Under the pieces are notes generated by a model. It was not told where the DNA came from. It made no database searches and saw only the letters and a program-made list of their open reading frames with translations. Of a stretch of DNA of 13,157 nucleotides, positions 12,538 through 13,157 are shown piece after piece. The stretch is from Nocardioidaceae bacterium (GTDB lineage: Bacteria > Actinomycetota > Actinomycetes > Propionibacteriales > Nocardioidaceae). Where the stretch lies: the NCBI GenBank assembly GCA_025966335.1, contig JAICRS010000062.1, forward strand, positions 1 through 13,157. Direction: 5' to 3'. Positions within the stretch are counted from its first letter, which is position 1, and every line of letters begins with the position of its first letter. The position numbers were made by a program, and so were the translations under genes.

Positions 12538-13157
12538 GTGATCGAGAGACCGACGAGCATTCTGCTGGTGGATGACCATCGGGTCTTCGCGGATGTTCTG
12601 TCGATGCGACTGCGCGGCGAGCCTGAGGTGATAGCCGTCGAGGTGGCGTACTCCCTGGACGACGCGCGGTCGTTGGTCAACCGCTTCCGCGCAGACGTGG
12701 TCCTGCTGGACTTCCAGCTGGCCGACGAGTGTGGGCTCGAGCTGTTGCCGGACATCGATGGCCTGGCCGCCCGACCCGATGTCCTCGTACTGTCCGGCCT
12801 CACGGACACCTCGTCCATCGTGGACGCGCTCGAGGTGGGAGTGCAGGGCTGGGTCAGCAAGGACGCGAGCTTCGACGTACTCCTGCTGGCCACCGCCGAG
12901 GTGGTGCGCGGGCACATGTACCTGCCACCGACGTTGGTGAAGCCGGTGGTACGGCAGCTGCTCAGTGAGGCCCGGGGCCCACGGCCGGGCCCGAGCTTCG
13001 TCGACGACCTGAGCCAACGGGAGCTCGAGGTCCTCAGATGCTTGGTCTCCGGCATGACACGACGTGAGATCGCCGCGCGACTGTATCTGTCGGTGAACAC
13101 CGTCCGCACCCATGTCCAGCACTTGCTCCGACGTGCGGACCAGCACTCGACGGTGGC
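12538..13157 (+). CDS. Second NarL/LuxR-family response regulator (cut by window end)
   Basis: Open from GTG 12538 to the window edge, 206 complete codons, no stop. The receiver has D12/D13 (LLVDDH), phospho-acceptor D58 (VVLLDFQL), S86 (VLSGL) and K108 (GWVSKDAS). The LuxR-type HTH begins LSQRELEVLRCLVSGM, then EIAARLYLSVNTVRTHVQHLL, and the end is only slightly short of the family length. A modest purine-rich stretch (GAAGAGAG at 12522-12529) could serve as ribosome-binding site for the GTG. It lies 46 bases after the first regulator on the same strand. It differs much in sequence from the first, so it is a paralogue rather than a recent copy. It may be a second output of the same kinase or the start of another system to the right. 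Confidence 0.92.
   Translation, partial: MIERPTSILLVDDHRVFADVLSMRLRGEPEVIAVEVAYSLDDARSLVNRFRADVVLLDFQLADECGLELLPDIDGLAARPDVLVLSGLTDTSSIVDALEVGVQGWVSKDASFDVLLLATAEVVRGHMYLPPTLVKPVVRQLLSEARGPRPGPSFVDDLSQRELEVLRCLVSGMTRREIAARLYLSVNTVRTHVQHLLRRADQHSTV

Noticed and set aside
12286..13146. Minus-strand open frame opposite the two regulators
   Set aside because: Shadow of the two receiver/HTH genes; no motif.

Overview
The window is GC-rich, densely packed DNA with almost no spacer. Codons end mostly in G or C, GTG starts are used, and several genes appear to be read from leaderless transcripts. The gene content points to a high-GC actinobacterium: a KstR-type steroid regulator, a secreted resuscitation-promoting-factor (Rpf) domain protein behind a ydaO-type (c-di-AMP) leader, and a DeaD helicase of the mycobacterial kind. 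A Nocardioides-like member of the Propionibacteriales or a related group would fit, but the sequence alone does not fix the genus.

Left part (30-3808): kstR (minus) is divergent from a three-gene plus-strand operon. The operon encodes a GT4 glycosyltransferase, a class I SAM methyltransferase and an alpha/alpha-toroid protein of the 'prenyltransferase/squalene-cyclase-like' type. The genes overlap (14 bases, then TGATG), so they are probably translationally coupled. A near-consensus KstR operator sits directly after a CATAAT -10 in the 86-base divergent spacer. This looks like an undescribed glycoconjugate or small-molecule cassette under sterol-responsive control.

Middle part (3767-5760): a second SAM methyltransferase (family 24 type) and a minimal Rpf-like lytic transglycosylase form a minus-strand unit. 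Upstream is a long leader that reads as a ydaO riboswitch, preceded by a TTGCGC-N17-TAACAT promoter. The methyltransferase ends inside the 3' end of the toroid gene, on the opposite strand. Divergent from rpf is a Tat-exported small protein with an Asp/His-rich spacer. The spacer between them also holds a perfect 7+6+7 palindrome and GC hairpins.

Right-middle part (5825-10931): deaD helicase, a PPOX-type flavin enzyme and a tandem GNAT acetyltransferase run on the plus strand. They face a minus-strand pair, a PrmC-related methyltransferase and a RibD C-terminal-like reductase, across a 10-base gap. Four genes here share the arrangement '-10 hexamer, six bases, ATG', the signature of leaderless transcription.

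Right end (11077-13157): a soluble histidine kinase without a visible sensor domain overlaps (ATGA) a NarL/LuxR-type response regulator. A second NarL-type regulator follows and is cut by the window edge. I saw no tRNA, rRNA, CRISPR, insertion sequence or integrase.
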